The notes: generated by a model not told the origin, from the sequence alone. Positions 54,078-63,612 are shown, numbered from the stretch's first letter. The stretch is DNA of 64,000 nt from Micavibrio sp. (GCA_002699085.1 PAAR01000003.1:1-64000), one strand, 5' to 3'. Translations and numbers: made by a program.

Positions 54078-55194
54078 TTACGCTGTGTTTTGTTTTTTCT
54101 CAAGACCATGTGCAAGCGCAGCCGATAAAAACATGTCGATATCCCCATCTAAAACACCTTGGGTATTAGAAGTCTCTACTTCTGTCCGCAAATCTTTAAC
54201 CATTTGGTATGGATGTAACACATATGAGCGTATTTGATGCCCCCAGCCAATATCGGTTTTATTCTCGTAAGACTCGCTCTCAGCCGCTAAACGTTCGTTC
54301 ATTTCCTTCTCATACAGCTTCGCTTTCAACATCTGCATTGCTGTATCCTTATTCTGATGTTGAGAACGCTGGTTTTGACAAGCCACAACAATATTGGTTG
54401 GCAAATGCGTAATACGCACAGCTGAATCCGTTGTATTAACATGCTGCCCACCTGCCCCGCTTGAACGATAAGTATCGATTTTCAGATCTTTTTCTTCAAT
54501 AACAATATCGATTTCATCATCAATCACTGGTGTGACAGACACTGACGCAAAACTTGTATGACGCTTAGCATTAGAATCAAAAGGTGAAATCCGCACTAAA
54601 CGATGCACCCCCGTTTCAGATTTCAACCAGCCATAGGCGTTTAAGCCTGTAATTTGAACTGTGCAAGACTTAATACCAGCCTCTTCACCATCGCTCATCT
54701 CAATGATTTCTTTTTTAAATCCTTGGCGCTCTGCGTATCTTAGATACATACGCAACAATATATTCGCCCAATCTTGTGATTCTGTACCACCTGCCCCAGC
54801 ATTTATTTGTAAATACGCATCGTTACGATCAACTTCTCCTGACAAAAGACTCTCCAGCTCTAAACGAGCCGATTTCTCTTGCAATGAGACCAGTCCTTTT
54901 TCAGCCTCTTTTATGAATTCCGCATCATTTTCTGCCTCACCCATTTCAGCCATTTCAACGTAATCTTTTAAATTACGCTGCATCTCATTCACGGAAGCAA
55001 CCATCGCATCCAGTGAATTACGTTCTTGCATGATTTTTTGGGCTTTTGTTTGGTCAGACCACAGATTGGGGTCTTCAGAAAGAGCGTTTAATTCGTCAAG
55101 ACGTGCAAGAGCCACATCCCAGTCAAAGATGCCTCCTTAGCAACCCCATGGACTGCTCGATCTCTGACACTAATTTTTGTAGCTCCGCTTTCAT
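54078..55194 (-). CDS. prfB: Peptide chain release factor 2 with programmed +1 frameshift
   Basis: RF2 reads UAA and UGA stops. Translation starts at ATG 55194 ([23 protein letters not shown]), reaches TGA at 55125-55123, and continues in the +1 frame as [13 protein letters not shown]. The slip site is the classic CTT TGA C with AGGAGG three bases before CTT, exactly as in E. coli. After shifting, the product is 371 residues with the stop-recognition SPF ([11 protein letters not shown]) and the catalytic GGQ ([14 protein letters not shown]). It is autoregulated: low RF2 favours the shift. A simple annotation starting at 55115 would miss the first 26 residues. Confidence 0.96.
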
Positions 55195-55232
55195 AGGGTT
55201 TATCTAAGGAATTTTTATTGAAAAAACAAGGT

Positions 55233-55646
55233 TTAATAACAACTTGCCCAAACAGTGTAGCCTTTTGCATCTTTAATATAATGCCCTAACCTATCTTTTG
55301 ATCTTTTAATAATGAGCGGTTGATTAATTTTTGTATAACACTCAAACATCGTCAAACTCATGGCCTTTAAAGTAAAAAACACCCGATAATCACGATAGAA
55401 AGGACCAGTTGTACAGGCTTTAGCTGACTGACCCGGCTCTAATCTAAACTCTGAGCGGTGCCGATTGCCTGTCATAGGATGACGGGCAGTTTCAACAAAG
55501 CCAAAAACCGTACGCTCTTCCTCGTTTTTAATATCCAAGCATGCCGGTTCCTTGATAAGGTAGTCTTCCAGCTTATTCTGCGCCTCTGCACCTTTAAAAG
55601 GGAACAAAAGAAAGAGACAAATAATAATGTATTTCACCGTTTTCAT
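55233..55646 (-). CDS. Small exported cysteine-containing protein, unknown
   Basis: I chose ATG 55646 because AAAGGA sits seven bases upstream and a signal peptide (MKTVKYIIICLFLLFPFKGAEA) follows immediately. The mature protein of about 115 residues has four cysteines (PACLDI, KACTTG, FECYTK and ASCY), which suggests disulfides. Family unknown. It is on the same strand as prfB, 38 bases upstream of its start, so the prfB promoter may be inside or upstream of it. Confidence 0.65.
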   Translation of the reverse strand: MKTVKYIIICLFLLFPFKGAEAQNKLEDYLIKEPACLDIKNEEERTVFGFVETARHPMTGNRHRSEFRLEPGQSAKACTTGPFYRDYRVFFTLKAMSLTMFECYTKINQPLIIKRSKDRLGHYIKDAKGYTVWASCY

Positions 55647-55762
55647 GACTTCGTCCTTTACAAAGGCGTGGTTTTTGTTGATAAATGATTGCAAATAATA
55701 AATATTATTGTAAGCAAAATTTAAACTACTTACTAATTATAGCAGATAGCCAGGAGCATAAA

Positions 55763-56692
55763 ATGCGTTTTAACAAAATTCTTCTCACCCTAACAATGGT
55801 TCTAGGCCTTGCCGCTTGTACCAATGTCTCAAGCCTCAATGATGTGACAGCGCTTAATAACACTCAGGCTGTAGGCTCTCCATTCACGCGTCAATTGACC
55901 GAAGAATATAGAACATTCGCTAATTTCCAACTCAATCAAGACAAGGACTACGAAGATGCCATACACTTTGCACGTAAAGGTGTTGCCGCTGCCACTGGTC
56001 AAATTGTTATGCCTGAGCCTTTAGATGATTGGGATCTTACAACATCGCAAACGATTGAATTAGGTGATGCCCGTGCACGCTTGATTCATGTATTTGAAAT
56101 GGGGTCTATCGCCCAATTACCTGAACTATCAGCTGTTGCACAAGCACGTTTTGACTGCTGGGTTGAAGCAGAAGAAGAAGTTTTAGATAATCCAAACCCT
56201 TACATTATCCCATGTAAGTCACAATTCTTTGATGCTCTTGCTCAATTAGAAGCACGCACACAACAATTGGCTCCTCCAATGCCTCCAGTCGCTGCTGCGC
56301 CTGCTTTCCCTGCGCCGATTGAACCAGTAGATAATTATTCAGATCAACCAGTCGCTTTAGCTGATGCTGTTTACCTTGTCTTCTTTGATTTTGACAAATC
56401 ACTTATCACGTCAGGTGCACAAGATGTCATCAACACAGTTTCTGGTGAAATTAACAGCCGTAACTTAAATGGCATTAATATCGTCGGACATACAGATAGC
56501 TCTGGTTCAGATGCGTATAACCGTGCTCTTGGTATGCGCCGTGCCAATGCCGTTCGTACAGCACTGGTTAAACTTGGTGTACCAGCAAATATGATTACAA
56601 CATCATCTAAAGGTGAAGCAGAACTGCTTGTCCCAACAGGTGACAATGTGAAAGAACCAGCTAACCGTCGTGCAACTATTACATTTGAGTAA
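55763..56692 (+). CDS. OmpA-family lipoprotein
   Basis: The protein is a lipoprotein (lipobox LGLAACTN) with a C-terminal OmpA-like peptidoglycan-binding domain (VFFDFDKSLITSGAQDVI, IVGHTDSSGSDAYNRALGMRRANAVRTAL, NRRATITFE). The N-terminal half is a helical region with RQLTEEYRTFANFQLNQDKDYEDAIHFARKG, resembling other alphaproteobacterial OmpA lipoproteins of unknown role. I chose ATG 55763, with AGGAG seven bases upstream. It is followed by a strong intrinsic terminator that overlaps the trkH start. Confidence 0.88.
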   Translation: MRFNKILLTLTMVLGLAACTNVSSLNDVTALNNTQAVGSPFTRQLTEEYRTFANFQLNQDKDYEDAIHFARKGVAAATGQIVMPEPLDDWDLTTSQTIELGDARARLIHVFEMGSIAQLPELSAVAQARFDCWVEAEEEVLDNPNPYIIPCKSQFFDALAQLEARTQQLAPPMPPVAAAPAFPAPIEPVDNYSDQPVALADAVYLVFFDFDKSLITSGAQDVINTVSGEINSRNLNGINIVGHTDSSGSDAYNRALGMRRANAVRTALVKLGVPANMITTSSKGEAELLVPTGDNVKEPANRRATITFE

Positions 56693-56728
56693 TATCAACG
56701 ATTAACATTCTTTCATAAACAGATTAAG

Positions 56729-56763
56729 ATGGGCCTGTGATTAGTTTCAGGCCCATTTTTTTT
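56729..56763 (+). terminator. Intrinsic terminator overlapping the trkH start
   Basis: ATGGGCCTG (56729-56737) pairs perfectly with CAGGCCCAT (56748-56756), nine base pairs with a 10-base loop, followed by eight Ts. It is a canonical terminator for the OmpA-like gene, yet the trkH GTG start (56737) is in the stem and loop. Confidence 0.85.
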
Positions 56764-58188
56764 ATTGTCGGTGTTTTAATGTGTATCCTTTCAATAGCGA
56801 TGCTCATCCCCATGACAATTGATGTTCTCTACGGAAATGATGACTGGTCTGTTTTTTTGATTTCTGCAATTTTTCTTGGTTTTCCAAGTCTTTTGACTGT
56901 CATTGTTACGCATCGAGAACGTATCTATACAAAATTAACACAGCAACAAGCTTTTCTTATGACTGTGCTTTGTTGGGTTATTATTCCAATTGCCGCCGCT
57001 GTACCATTTTATTTTAGTGGTTTAAATATAAGTTTAATCGATTCTGTTTTTGAATCTGTCTCAGGCATTTCAACTACGGGAGCAACGATTATTACAGGAT
57101 TAGACTTTACTGCGCCTGGAATACTTATTTGGCGCTCTATTTTGCAATGGCTGGGCGGCGTCGGTGTGTTAATCATGGCCTTAACTATTCTGCCTTTCTT
57201 GAAAATTGGTGGTATGGAGCTGTTCAAGATGGAAGCTTTAGAGAATGAGAAAGCAATTCCACAAGCGACACAACTAGCCGTTAACATTGTGTACATCTAT
57301 ATAGCCCTGACATTTATTTGCTATCAAAGTTATGTGTATGTTGGTCTTGAACCATTTGATGCCATCAATCATGCAATGACAACGATTGCAACTGGCGGCT
57401 ACAGTACAAAAGATGCTTCTATCGGACATTTTGCTGGATACGGCCCTTCTTTTGTTGCTGTTATTTTTATGATTATGGGTGGCTTACCATTTATTTATTA
57501 TTTAAAGATTGTTCGCGGCAATCTGTCTATCATATTTAAAGACAGCCAAGTAAAATGGTTTTTAGCCATTATAGGTATTTGTATCGGATTAAGCTTTCTT
57601 CATGCTTGGCTCAATGTTGGATATCATGCACTTGATGCCCTCAAATATTCTTCACTAAGTGTTGTCTCACTGATTACGGGCACAGGCTATGCCAATGTTA
57701 ATTATATGACATGGGGACCCTTCTTTGCTGTCTTTTCATTCTTTTTTATGATGATTGGCGGCTGCGCAGGGTCAACCACATGTGGGATAAAAGTATTCCG
57801 TTTCCAAATATTGACCTCAATCACACTCTCACAACTTCGTTCCGCTTTAATTCCTCATGGCGTATTTACACCGCGTTATTTAGGTAAAAAAATCTCTCAC
57901 CCTGTCGCCGTCTCTGTAATGAGTTTTTTCTTTTTATATGCTTCGAGTTTTTTAGTCTTAGCTGTCTTACTTAGTTGGACAGGCTTAGATTTTATCACTT
58001 CTATGTCTGGAGCAGCTACAGCCATTTCAAACGTAGGACCTGGGCTTGGCCCAATCATTGGGCCAGCGGGTAATTTTGCCCCCTTACCCGATCTATCAAA
58101 AGTGATTATGTGCGTTGGTATGATTCTAGGTCGCCTAGAATTATTTACAGTATTAGTTCTGTTAAGCCCTACGTTTTGGAAAAAATAA
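56737..58188 (+). CDS. trkH: TrkH-family potassium uptake channel
   Basis: TrkH is the membrane subunit of the Trk potassium transporter, gated by the cytoplasmic TrkA. The N-terminal membrane loop (VISFRPIFFIVGVLM), selectivity-filter-type loops (SGISTTGATIITG, TTIATGGYSTKDAS, SLITGTGYANVNY, ISNVGPGLGP) and GGCAGSTTCGIKVFR are in the family order. It has 483 residues with about ten helices. GTG 56737 aligns with TrkH N-termini; ATG 56779 is the alternative and would remove part of the first helix. No trkA is in the window. Confidence 0.93.
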   Translation: MISFRPIFFIVGVLMCILSIAMLIPMTIDVLYGNDDWSVFLISAIFLGFPSLLTVIVTHRERIYTKLTQQQAFLMTVLCWVIIPIAAAVPFYFSGLNISLIDSVFESVSGISTTGATIITGLDFTAPGILIWRSILQWLGGVGVLIMALTILPFLKIGGMELFKMEALENEKAIPQATQLAVNIVYIYIALTFICYQSYVYVGLEPFDAINHAMTTIATGGYSTKDASIGHFAGYGPSFVAVIFMIMGGLPFIYYLKIVRGNLSIIFKDSQVKWFLAIIGICIGLSFLHAWLNVGYHALDALKYSSLSVVSLITGTGYANVNYMTWGPFFAVFSFFFMMIGGCAGSTTCGIKVFRFQILTSITLSQLRSALIPHGVFTPRYLGKKISHPVAVSVMSFFFLYASSFLVLAVLLSWTGLDFITSMSGAATAISNVGPGLGPIIGPAGNFAPLPDLSKVIMCVGMILGRLELFTVLVLLSPTFWKK

Positions 58189-58201
58189 GCGGTATTATTT
58201 T

Positions 58202-59008
58202 TTATTGCAAAGGCATTGGCGACGATGCGGCAGGTAAGTCCTCAGTCTGAATAGCTGTATCTGAAGAAGATGCTGTTGGCGCAATTAGTGGCTGTGGGTT
58301 TAGCTGCTCAAAGTAGCCATCACTATTGTCAATCTGTCCATTATAAACTTTTGACGACGATTCTGGCGTATCAAACCCTCTATTCATTTGCATGGGATCT
58401 GGTTGATTAGGGGATATTAATTTAAAATTATCACCTAAGCTTTGAACCAAGCCTTTATCCATCTCAGTGATGGCTTCTTCAATAAAAGCCAAATACGCCG
58501 TCTCTAAAGCCGCAATTGATAATGAACGATTAAACTCACGTGACTTGGTATAGCGCATAGTCGTTTTAATACGCTCTTGCCCCATATTATCTTTAAGGAC
58601 AATCTTAACACGGTAATTAACAGTATACTCCTCTTTTTCATCCAACTTCATCGCTGACATAATTTTAAATTCCGACGCAACACGTTTGTAAGGCAATGTT
58701 GCTTCTTCAATCGTAAACTCCAAAGTGCCTGTTTCATAACCGCCATCGGCCATGAAACGATTACCGAGATAATTCTTCATCGCTTTAGCAGGAGATGTCG
58801 TAAAATATAAAGACTTATCATCCGTTACATCGCCCATAGCATTGTTACGATCAATGATATTAATTTTCTCAACTAGTAACGCTAATTTATTCATATGAGC
58901 GAATGTCAGTTGCGCCTGAGGCTGTCCCGCTGGATCTGGAATAACCGTGCAAGCAGACAATGTTGTGAAAGCCAGTATTATAAATAATTTTTTCAATATC
59001 ATTTTCAT
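58202..59008 (-). CDS. Lipoprotein of unknown function
   Basis: A lipobox (LSACTVIP) ends a signal sequence MKMILKKLFIILAFTT. The mature part has LTFAHMNKLALLVEKINIIDRNNAM, then KNYLGNRFMADGG, and a helical region (SLSIAALETAYLAFIEEAITEMDKGLVQSL). It ends in a Pro/Ser-rich tail. It resembles small conserved lipoproteins near hslO in related bacteria, but I assign no function. The start overlaps the hslO stop by four bases, so the two are probably one transcript. Confidence 0.75.
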   Translation of the reverse strand: MKMILKKLFIILAFTTLSACTVIPDPAGQPQAQLTFAHMNKLALLVEKINIIDRNNAMGDVTDDKSLYFTTSPAKAMKNYLGNRFMADGGYETGTLEFTIEEATLPYKRVASEFKIMSAMKLDEKEEYTVNYRVKIVLKDNMGQERIKTTMRYTKSREFNRSLSIAALETAYLAFIEEAITEMDKGLVQSLGDNFKLISPNQPDPMQMNRGFDTPESSSKVYNGQIDNSDGYFEQLNPQPLIAPTASSSDTAIQTEDLPAASSPMPLQ

Positions 59009-59991
59009 GACAGTTTTTCCTTTTTCTTTAAAATCTTATCAAGCGCAAAATCATATGTTTGAGAACAAAACTCACACGTCATATGAATCATCTTATCCTC
59101 TTTTGCCGCATTGCGTAACTCTTCTTCAGATAATGCCAAAATAACAGATTCGGATCGTTCCAAAGAGCATCGACACTTTTTTTGTATCGCAAGCGGTGTG
59201 AACACTCTTACACCCTCTTCATGAAACAACCGCATTAATAAGTTATTACCGTCTAGTGATGGAGACAAAAACTCTTCCGCCGTACATGTCTCCAAAAGGA
59301 TATTAGCCCGCTGCCAATCCTCCTCCATATCCTGACTATCTTCTTTAAAGTCTATTGTTTTGCGGTCCGCTTTATCAAGGTGCTCTCCATGTTCTGGTAA
59401 ATGTTGTAACATGATAGCGCCAGCCCGCCAGCCCGATTTTTTATTGTTAGGTGGCATGCCTATCGCCATTTTAAGGCCAGTGCCAATCTGTTCTGATTGT
59501 GCAAAATAATGCTCAATGCTTTCTAACAAACTCTCACCTTCTAAAGAGACAATACCCTGATAACGTTCGGTATTCTCTCCTTGATCCACCGTGAACGCTA
59601 AATAGCCCTTGCCGACTAATTGCTCAAAAGATGGCTCCTTTTTTTTCAGCGCTAATAACCTCTCTTCCGAAAATGTTGCACAAGCGCGCACATGCCCCTG
59701 TGTAGTGACATCAGCCACAACCATTGTCACAGGGCCGTCGCTACTCATTTGCAATGTGAAGACACCTTCATATTTTAACATTGAGGATAAAAGTAAAGCC
59801 AATGTCGTTGTTTCAGCCACAAGCTTAGATACAATTAAAGGATAATCATGGGCCCCTAAAATATCATCTAGCACAGGACCTAAACGTACCAATCTGCCTC
59901 GCAAAGAAGAGCTCTCTAATTGGAATGGTTGCACGACGTCATCATTTACCATGTCATTTGCAACAACATCATCAAATTTTATAACATTCAT
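59005..59991 (-). CDS. hslO: Redox-regulated chaperone Hsp33
   Basis: Hsp33 is a cytoplasmic holdase activated by oxidation. The four zinc cysteines are in CRCSLERSE and CEFCSQTYDF near the C-terminus. The N-terminal FQLESSSLRGRLVRLG and LTLALLLSSMLKYEG-like TTLALLLSSMLKYEGVFTLQMSSDGP are typical. It has 328 residues. It overlaps the downstream lipoprotein gene and diverges from recX. Confidence 0.95.
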   Translation of the reverse strand: MNVIKFDDVVANDMVNDDVVQPFQLESSSLRGRLVRLGPVLDDILGAHDYPLIVSKLVAETTTLALLLSSMLKYEGVFTLQMSSDGPVTMVVADVTTQGHVRACATFSEERLLALKKKEPSFEQLVGKGYLAFTVDQGENTERYQGIVSLEGESLLESIEHYFAQSEQIGTGLKMAIGMPPNNKKSGWRAGAIMLQHLPEHGEHLDKADRKTIDFKEDSQDMEEDWQRANILLETCTAEEFLSPSLDGNNLLMRLFHEEGVRVFTPLAIQKKCRCSLERSESVILALSEEELRNAAKEDKMIHMTCEFCSQTYDFALDKILKKKEKLS

Positions 59992-60067
59992 AATTCTTAT
60001 ATTTTGTTTTATAGTGTTAATAGAAACAACAACATGGCTGTTTCACAACGCAAAATCAAGGTTACAA

Positions 60068-60619
60068 ATGGCTAAAGCCAAAACGATCACACAGAACAAC
60101 ATTGAAAATATGGGACTTTATTATTTAGAACGTTTCTCAACCACCAAAGCCCATTTCAAGAAAGTAATGATTGAGAAAATAAAACGCCGCTGTAAACGCC
60201 AAGAAATTGAGTTTGTGGCAGAATTTATAAAGCTGCTCGATACTGTTGCCGATAAATTTGAGACACTCGGCTACCTTAATGACATAGCCTATACCGAGAG
60301 TATTGTCCGTATGGGATACCAAAGCGGCAAATCCAGCCGTAAAATTACAGCCAAATTACTCAGCAAAGGTATAGAAAACGACTTTATCGCACGAGCATTA
60401 ACAAATTACACCACAAAAGATAACACCCCTGCTAATCCAGATTTACACGCAGGTGTCATTTACATGCGAAAGAAAAAATTAGGCTGCTTTGACAATGACA
60501 ACAAAATAACAACAGATAAGGCATTGCAGCGCCTCGCTTATGCTGGCTTTTCCTATGATATAGCAAAGAGACTTTTAGAAATGGACAAAGAGGAAGCAGA
60601 GACTATTTTTTATCAGTAA
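60068..60619 (+). CDS. recX: RecX-family regulatory protein
   Basis: RecX proteins inhibit RecA. The 183-residue protein has a short N-terminal extension, then repeated three-helix RecX modules: ENMGLYYLERFSTTKAHFKKVMIEKIKRRCK and LGYLNDIAYTESIVRMGYQSGKSSRKITAKLLSKGI, and a third near the C-terminus. I chose ATG 60068 (AAGG site six bases upstream); the frame is open further back into hslO. Its 3' end overlaps the end of the convergent kinase by 17 bases. recA is not in the window. Confidence 0.88.
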   Translation: MAKAKTITQNNIENMGLYYLERFSTTKAHFKKVMIEKIKRRCKRQEIEFVAEFIKLLDTVADKFETLGYLNDIAYTESIVRMGYQSGKSSRKITAKLLSKGIENDFIARALTNYTTKDNTPANPDLHAGVIYMRKKKLGCFDNDNKITTDKALQRLAYAGFSYDIAKRLLEMDKEEAETIFYQ

Positions 60620-63257
60620 ACTTTACAATATTGTGACCTGCCTTTTCCAAAGCATCGGCATCACGTTCCTCTTTAGTACGGCGTTGTGTCGCTACACGTT
60701 TTGCAGGGAACACCATTGAGACTGTTGTTCCTTTGCCTTTCTCTGATTGGATATCTAAACGTCCACCATGCAATTTTAGCAAAGACGTAACAAGTGTTAG
60801 CCCTAAGCCTGTGCCTGAATTTGCCCGTGCATGAGCTGAATCAATCTGGCCAAATGGCATCAATGCCTTTTTAATTTCATCTTCAGACATGCCCACACCC
60901 GTATCCGTTACATTAATACGCAAATTATGTTCATCGTCCAGTTCATGCGATAAAATAATGTGTCCACCGTCATCTGTAAATTTAACGGCATTACTCAATA
61001 AATTCAAAATCATTTGTTTAATCGCCAATTCCTCACCTATCAATTGAGGTGTTGACTCATCAATCAGGTTTTCAATGACTAAATGACTTGTTTCTGCTTT
61101 AGGCATCACAAGTGCTGTACAAGATTGAACAGCATTGGCCAAGTTCACGACACTTTCATTAAGTTGGCGGTCGCCTGCTTCAATTTTAGAAACATCCAGA
61201 ATTTCATTTATTACTTTTAATAATTTACGACCACTGGAATAGATATCTAAGGCATATTCATTATATTCTTTCTGGCCAACTGGACCAAAAACTTCATTCT
61301 TAATAATCTCAGAAAAACCAATAATAGCATTCAATGGAGTCCGTAATTCATGGCTCATATTTGCCAAGAACTCTGACTTCGCTCTATTGGCCAAGTCAGA
61401 TTCAACCTTTGCTTCTTTAAGGGCAGTTTCAGCCTTCTTACGCTGAGAAATATCTTCCATGATACCTTCAAAATATAGCACATGGCCCTCATCATCTTTA
61501 ACGATACGTGCAGATTCACTAACCCATATCTCGTATCCATCTTTATGGCGCAACTGCACTTCATAACTGTTAAAACCCTTATTTCTAAGCAACATTTTAT
61601 CAAGTGTTTTTCTGTCCTCTTCATGGACATATAACTGCCCTGTAAAGTCAGTTACTTCCTGCATTAGATCGTATGGGTTGTCGTAACCTAGAATTTTGGC
61701 CATTGCAGCATTGGCTGAAATAAATTGTCCTTCTGGCGTAATCTGGAAGATCCCCGCTGTTGAATTCTCAACGATGTCTCTGTACTTTTTCTCTGCCACA
61801 GCCAAGGCCATCTCGGCCTGACGACGCTCTTCAATATCGACAATTGTTCCTACCACTAAAGATTCTTTGTTTTTATCTTTTTTCAACACAGATAAAGACA
61901 TCTCAACTTCTCTGAATGTACCGTTCAATGTTTTGATTTTTGTAAAGAGACGCTCATCTTTACTTTTACCATCCAATACGCGCATAAAGGCCTTTTTGGT
62001 TTCTGCCTTATCTTTTGAATGCAACATATCCAATAGTGATTTGCCAATCATACGTGAGCTTTCCAGCCCCGTAATTGAATGCCAACTTTCATTAAGGAAG
62101 ATAATTTCACCATCCTCTTTCGCTTCAAAAATAATATCACTTACCGAGTTAATCACCGACAAATGCTCTTCTTCACTAGATTTCAATGTCTGATAAAGTC
62201 TCTCACGCTCAGAAATTTGTTTATTAAGTTCTTGGTTCTTTTCTGCCAACACTTTATTCATCAACGACAACTTCACGGATTGCATATGATTGTTTCTGAC
62301 ATACATTGTCCCAATGACTGTCAAAACAGCCCCGAACATCAACATCAGATAAGGAATAAGAGACATAAAAGTATTACGTGCATTGCCCGAAATCTCAATT
62401 CCTAGCTCCAATGGCACTTGTGCAAAATCCTGCTCAAAACGCTGCGTATAGCTATCCTTCGCCGTAATCACAGTATTACTATTTGCAACATCTTGCATTT
62501 TCTTATCGAAAAACATTAAAACTGTTTTGTCTTTTGTGAGTAATACAAAAGAGGCAATTTCTTTCCACTGCGTTAGCTCATCAAAATTGAGAATACGAGA
62601 TAATTTTGTCTGATAGATAACGAGATACTCAACATTTCGAGGATTTTTAATAACATCAGAAAAAACCAAATACTTTTCACGAGATAGCACCGTTTCATCC
62701 TCTTGAGACTTTGTCACAATTTGTGGCAATAACTTAGGATGAAGGATAAGACCTGATTTACCGCTGCGTCTTTCAAGCATAGTTTTTATCGTCTGGGCAT
62801 CAAAAAGAGGCAATGTTTCACCAGAGACTTTACTTTCAGGACTCTGGTGTAAATAGGTTAAAGAACTCAAATCGTTCATTGGCGCATAAAGCACTGAATC
62901 AAAGCTTTTCAAGCTCTTGTCGAGTAAAGCATGATTAGTCGATATTTTTTCTTTAGAAAAATTATCTTCCACTTCTATTAAAGCCGAACTTGCCTCAATA
63001 GACCGCTCAACATCATAAAAACTATCTAAAACAAAATTTTTAAAATGGTTTGTTAATGTTGCCACTTCATCTTTACGCATTTCATTAATAAAGACGGCCA
63101 GAATAGCAAAAGCTGTTCCTGTTAAAATAAAACCATTTAACAATACCATTAAGAATGTAAGATTTGCGCCTAAAGGTCCCTGCTTACGCTCAACTTTTGG
63201 CGTAACATCATTGGCATTAGATGCCTCAGAAAGCTTTATTTCAGCGTCTTTTTGCAT
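60603..63257 (-). CDS. Membrane-bound hybrid-less sensor histidine kinase with PAS domains
   Basis: The 884-residue protein has two transmembrane segments (about 29-55 and 299-325) around a large extracytoplasmic sensor region. A coiled coil follows, then PAS 1 (about 360-480: VINSVSDIIFEAKEDGEIIFLNES), PAS 2 (about 490-615: IVENSTAGIFQITPEGQFISANAAMAKILG) and the HisKA with His636 (FLANMSHELRTPLNAIIGFSE). The ATPase domain has NLLSNAVKFTDDG, VTDTGVGM and GTGLGLTLV. No receiver domain is attached. The kinase core closely resembles the soluble one at 24391. Its signal and partner are unknown. Confidence 0.93.
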   Translation of the reverse strand: MQKDAEIKLSEASNANDVTPKVERKQGPLGANLTFLMVLLNGFILTGTAFAILAVFINEMRKDEVATLTNHFKNFVLDSFYDVERSIEASSALIEVEDNFSKEKISTNHALLDKSLKSFDSVLYAPMNDLSSLTYLHQSPESKVSGETLPLFDAQTIKTMLERRSGKSGLILHPKLLPQIVTKSQEDETVLSREKYLVFSDVIKNPRNVEYLVIYQTKLSRILNFDELTQWKEIASFVLLTKDKTVLMFFDKKMQDVANSNTVITAKDSYTQRFEQDFAQVPLELGIEISGNARNTFMSLIPYLMLMFGAVLTVIGTMYVRNNHMQSVKLSLMNKVLAEKNQELNKQISERERLYQTLKSSEEEHLSVINSVSDIIFEAKEDGEIIFLNESWHSITGLESSRMIGKSLLDMLHSKDKAETKKAFMRVLDGKSKDERLFTKIKTLNGTFREVEMSLSVLKKDKNKESLVVGTIVDIEERRQAEMALAVAEKKYRDIVENSTAGIFQITPEGQFISANAAMAKILGYDNPYDLMQEVTDFTGQLYVHEEDRKTLDKMLLRNKGFNSYEVQLRHKDGYEIWVSESARIVKDDEGHVLYFEGIMEDISQRKKAETALKEAKVESDLANRAKSEFLANMSHELRTPLNAIIGFSEIIKNEVFGPVGQKEYNEYALDIYSSGRKLLKVINEILDVSKIEAGDRQLNESVVNLANAVQSCTALVMPKAETSHLVIENLIDESTPQLIGEELAIKQMILNLLSNAVKFTDDGGHIILSHELDDEHNLRINVTDTGVGMSEDEIKKALMPFGQIDSAHARANSGTGLGLTLVTSLLKLHGGRLDIQSEKGKGTTVSMVFPAKRVATQRRTKEERDADALEKAGHNIVKFTDKK

Positions 63258-63436
63258 GACACGTGGTCGAACCCCTTTTTCTCACAATCCTCACTATTAC
63301 ACAGAGTTATTAACGAAAGATTACTAATTTTAACCCAAATAGTTAGAATTATAAAGAAATACAAATAAACACAAAAATCGGCTTGATTAAGAACACGTAA
63401 AGCTGTTAAGTATGGCTTACTATATTGCTTTTATAC

Positions 63437-63530
63437 GGTGACGTGGCTGAGAGGCTGAAGGCGGCGGTTTGCTAAACCGTTATAGGTTTTTAAAAGCCTA
63501 TCGAGGGTTCGAATCCCTCCGTCACCGCCA
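63437..63530 (+). tRNA. tRNA-Ser(GCU)
   Basis: The acceptor stem GGTGACG pairs with CGTCACC, discriminator G and encoded CCA follow. The anticodon loop TTGCTAA gives GCU. The long variable arm (ATAGGTTTTTAAAAGCCTAT) and T-arm AGGGTTCGAATCCCT are complete. It is a class II tRNA of 94 bases. The last 20 bases (63512-63531) are repeated exactly at 63691-63710. Confidence 0.96.
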
Positions 63531-63540
63531 TTAAAACTAA

Positions 63541-63568
63541 AACCCGCCCTCGTGGCGGTTTTTGTTTT
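63541..63568 (+). terminator. Probable terminator after tRNA-Ser(GCU)
   Basis: CCGCC-CTCGT-GGCGG with flanking A's and a T-run (63559-63563, then TTTT after a G). The stem is short (5 bp), so confidence is moderate. Confidence 0.65.
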
Positions 63569-63571
63569 AAA

Positions 63572-63612
63572 TTGTTGTGGGATTTGAACCCGATAAAAGG
63601 GTTCGACAACAA
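63572..63612. repeat. Bulged hairpin with T-arm-like sequence
   Basis: TTGTTGT pairs with ACAACAA and GAACCC with GGGTTC (loop GATAAAA), with seven unpaired bases on the left and one on the right. The minus strand reads GGGTTCAAATCCC, like a tRNA T-arm, but no other tRNA parts are present. It lies between the tRNA-Ser and its duplicate 3' end. Confidence 0.55.

Noticed and set aside
55685-55762. An N-terminal extension of the OmpA-like lipoprotein from ATG 55685
   Set aside because: The extension lacks a lipobox context and the AGGAG site at 55751 favours ATG 55763.
63310-63324. A near-CtrA sequence (TTAA-N7-TTAC) upstream of the large sensor kinase gene
   Set aside because: One base short of the consensus in AT-rich DNA; not distinguishable from chance.
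63572-63612. A second tRNA gene on the minus strand, from the GGGTTCAAATCCC sequence
   Set aside because: No acceptor stem, anticodon arm or CCA can be built around it; reported only as a hairpin.
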